Below, one piece after another: positions 62,003 through 64,000 of a DNA stretch of 64,000 bases. The position numbers and the translations under genes were made by a program. How positions within the stretch are numbered: the stretch's first letter is position 1; the number at the start of each line of letters is the position of its first letter. The notes beneath the pieces were generated by a model. The model did no database searches. It was not told the DNA's origin and worked only from the letters and a program-made list of their open reading frames with translations. This DNA comes from Rhodocyclales bacterium (GTDB lineage Bacteria > Pseudomonadota > Gammaproteobacteria > Burkholderiales > Rhodocyclaceae), in contig JAPLQY010000077.1 of NCBI GenBank assembly GCA_026399475.1, positions 62,001-126,000 of the forward strand, given 5' to 3'.

Positions 62003-64000
62003 TCATTTGGATTCCATCACCCAGACTCCATCCCAGTCATCTCCGGGCGGATTGGCGAGGAAGTGCTGGCAGCGCTCGACGTACAGCTTCGCTGCCTTGT
62101 CATGGTCATTCAGGGCCAGCACTTCGCCGAATTCGCCTTTTGCGTCGTCCCATTTCTGTTGCCGGTATTTCACCAGCCCCGCCTTGAAATGGCGCAGGGC
62201 GTCGATCATCTGCGGATAGCTCTCGTCGGTGTGATAGTCGAGAACTTCATAGATGGCAACCGGCTTGGTCTTGCCTTTGACAACCACCAGATCCAGTTCC
62301 CGGCTGAAGTAGGTTCCCTTGAGTGCCTTGTAGGTAAATTCGCTGATCAGGATGTGGGCGCCGTACTGCTTGCAGGCAGATTCCAGCCGGGCCGAGAGGT
62401 TCACGCCGTCGCCGATGATGGTGTAGTCCATCCGTTTCTTCGAGCCTATGTTGCCCGATACCACGTTGTCGGTATTGAGGCCGATGCCGATGTCGACGGG
62501 CATCTTTCCTTCGTTGATGCGGATCCGATTCCATGCGCCGAGTTCCTTGATCATGGCAATCGCGGTGCGCACGGCGCGGTCGGCGTCGTCGTCGTGCCCG
62601 ACAGGGATGCCGAATGCCGCCATGATGGCGTCGCCGATGAACTTGTCCAGCATGCCTTCTTCGCGCTGGATGCAATCCATCATCAGCGTGAAATATTCGT
62701 TAAGCAGGGCGACGGTCCCTTGAGCGCCCAACTGCTCGGTGATCGTCGTAAAGCCGCGGATATCTGAAAACAATACCGTCGCCATCACGCTCTTGCCGCC
62801 CAGCATCTCGGCGCCCGAGGCCAGCATCTGGTCGGCGATGCCCGGGTCCATGTAGCGCGACATGGTTGATTTCAGGCGCTTTTCGTTGGAGATGTCTTCC
62901 AGCATCAGCATCGAGCCGATGCGTTTTTTCTCCATCGACAGCAGTGGCAGCGCTGTGAGATTGACCGACAGCTTGTCCTCGCCGACGATCAGTTCGGCTT
63001 CCATGACGAGTTCTGCGGCTTGCGTATCGGCGACCCGTTTCAGTTTTTCCGGAATCCACGCGTTGCTGCCGGCGAAGAACTCGGCAGCCGGCTTGTGCAT
63101 GATCTGCTGCGGATTGATGCGCAGGATGCGCAGTCCTGCCGCGTTGCAGGTGGCGATGCGTTCTGCCTCGTCGAGAGTGATCACCGCATTCGACATCGAC
63201 TCCAGCATCGACTCGTTGTAGTTCTTCATGTTCTGCACGTCGGCAAACAGCTTGGCGTTTTCCAGCGCAATCGAAATCTGCGCGGTAAAGGCCCGCAGGC
63301 GCGATTCGTCCTCACCGGTGAAGGGGCCGCCGCGCTTGTTCAGCACTTGCGTGACGCCGATGACCTTGCCGTGCTTGTTGGTGATGGGTACGCAAAGAAT
63401 GGAGCGGGTGAAATAGCCGGTCTTTTTGTCGAAGGCCGGGTTGAAACGCAGATCGGCGTAGGCGTATGGAATGTTGATGGCCTTGCCCGAGGTGAATACG
63501 GCGCCGGCAATGCCCAGGTGATTGGGCAGACGAATCTGGACGGACTCCAGACCCTGGCCGACCTCCGACCACAGTTCGCTGGTTTTCTCCTCGTTGAGGA
63601 ACAGTGTCGAGCGCTCGGCATTCAGCAGGCGCGTCGCCTCGCCCATGACCTTTTGCAACAGGGATCCCAGCTTGATGTCGGCGGTGACTTCGGAGACGAC
63701 GTCGATGAATTCCATCTCCTGGCGGCGGATGGCCTGCATGCGCTCGATGAACTGAGCGCTTTGCAGTGCCAGCGTGCCCTGGCTGGTCATGGCTTCGAGC
63801 AGGTTCAGATCCTGTTTGGTGAATTTGCCGGTGCGCTTGTTGAGCGTTTGCGCCACGCCGATGATTTCACCCTTCACCGTCTTGATCGGCACGCACAGAA
63901 TGTTGCGCGTAATGAAACCGGTCTGCTCGTCGATCGAGCGGTTGAAGCGGTCGTCGGCGTAGGCGTCGGCAATGATCAGCGCCTCGCCCGCCGTATAGAC
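62003..64000 (-). CDS. GAF-GAF-PAS class III adenylate/guanylate cyclase with TPR tail (5' end outside window)
   Basis: The frame stays open to the window edge; 665 residues are visible. In order: the end of one GAF domain (ITRNILCVPI...GVAQTLNKR), a second GAF (about 85-265, TRSILCVPI), a PAS-like domain (about 280-385) and a class III cyclase (VLFSDIRGFTTI, KFIGDAIMAAFG, MDYTIIGDGVNLSARLES). A C-terminal region with a TPR-like repeat follows. Both metal Asp residues and the transition-state Asn/Arg are present, so it should be active. It makes cAMP or cGMP in response to signals at the GAF domains. Confidence 0.9.
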   Translation of the reverse strand, partial: VYTAGEALIIADAYADDRFNRSIDEQTGFITRNILCVPIKTVKGEIIGVAQTLNKRTGKFTKQDLNLLEAMTSQGTLALQSAQFIERMQAIRRQEMEFIDVVSEVTADIKLGSLLQKVMGEATRLLNAERSTLFLNEEKTSELWSEVGQGLESVQIRLPNHLGIAGAVFTSGKAINIPYAYADLRFNPAFDKKTGYFTRSILCVPITNKHGKVIGVTQVLNKRGGPFTGEDESRLRAFTAQISIALENAKLFADVQNMKNYNESMLESMSNAVITLDEAERIATCNAAGLRILRINPQQIMHKPAAEFFAGSNAWIPEKLKRVADTQAAELVMEAELIVGEDKLSVNLTALPLLSMEKKRIGSMLMLEDISNEKRLKSTMSRYMDPGIADQMLASGAEMLGGKSVMATVLFSDIRGFTTITEQLGAQGTVALLNEYFTLMMDCIQREEGMLDKFIGDAIMAAFGIPVGHDDDADRAVRTAIAMIKELGAWNRIRINEGKMPVDIGIGLNTDNVVSGNIGSKKRMDYTIIGDGVNLSARLESACKQYGAHILISEFTYKALKGTYFSRELDLVVVKGKTKPVAIYEVLDYHTDESYPQMIDALRHFKAGLVKYRQQKWDDAKGEFGEVLALNDHDKAAKLYVERCQHFLANPPGDDWDGVWVMESK

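Overview
The window is GC-rich, gene-dense chromosome from a betaproteobacterium, most likely of the Rhodocyclales. This rests on gene content and order, not on any database search. The order petA-petB-petC-sspA-sspB, the block ffs / dnaX-ybaB-recR, a monomeric NADP isocitrate dehydrogenase and an Aromatoleum-type tungsten aldehyde oxidoreductase operon all point that way. No tRNA, rRNA operon, insertion sequence, prophage or CRISPR array was seen. Both edges cut genes: a 3' end with an in-frame amber codon on the left, and a large nucleotide cyclase gene on the right.

Layout. 0-3.1 kb is accessory. A HigBA-type toxin-antitoxin pair and three cassette-like genes lie on the minus strand. They are separated by two attC-like sites and are headed, in divergent orientation, by a frameshifted N-terminal scrap of an integron-type integrase. 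I read this as a fossil integron. 3.1-12.4 kb holds an EamA exporter with a spermidine-synthase-like protein, an AraC regulator divergent from VOC and SRPBCC genes, an Hsp33 lacking two of its four zinc cysteines, an ArsC/Spx-like protein and a MacAB-type efflux operon with two permeases. 12.5-17.5 kb holds a hexose-6-phosphate mutarotase and a minus-strand run of moaA, moeA and a tryptophan-halogenase-family gene. 17.6-28.9 kb holds small exported proteins, a ferredoxin-reductase-like flavoprotein beside a 5'-truncated phenylpyruvate-decarboxylase remnant, a lytic transglycosylase, isocitrate dehydrogenase, a PanE-like reductase and an 871-residue metallo-beta-lactamase / cNMP-binding / hemerythrin fusion.

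28.9-45.4 kb holds prfC, a DJ-1/PfpI protein, recJ, a TumE/TumA-like toxin-antitoxin pair in a lower-GC patch, lolC/E-lolD, a potassium channel, comEC and srkA. 45.5-51.0 kb is the aor operon: a four-cluster ferredoxin subunit, the tungsten/pterin subunit, two tandem paralogous FAD subunits, a MoaD-like carrier and an unrecognised small protein. The moaA and moeA genes earlier in the window make and mature the pterin cofactor this enzyme needs. 51.1-59.9 kb is housekeeping: 4.5S RNA, a Spy-like protein, dnaX-ybaB-recR, a CoA-transferase, the cytochrome bc1 complex and sspAB. 60.0-61.7 kb is a patch of short, mostly single-membrane-span proteins with a possible small RNA. The right edge is a GAF-GAF-PAS-class III cyclase-TPR protein.

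Signals outside genes: a dispersed GC-rich hairpin repeat, one copy of which forms the N-terminal coding part of lolD; two very long perfect hairpins, one over the srkA stop codon and one over the recR start; a tandem 42-bp repeat before comEC; and a shared promoter-proximal motif upstream of two periplasmic-stress-type genes.
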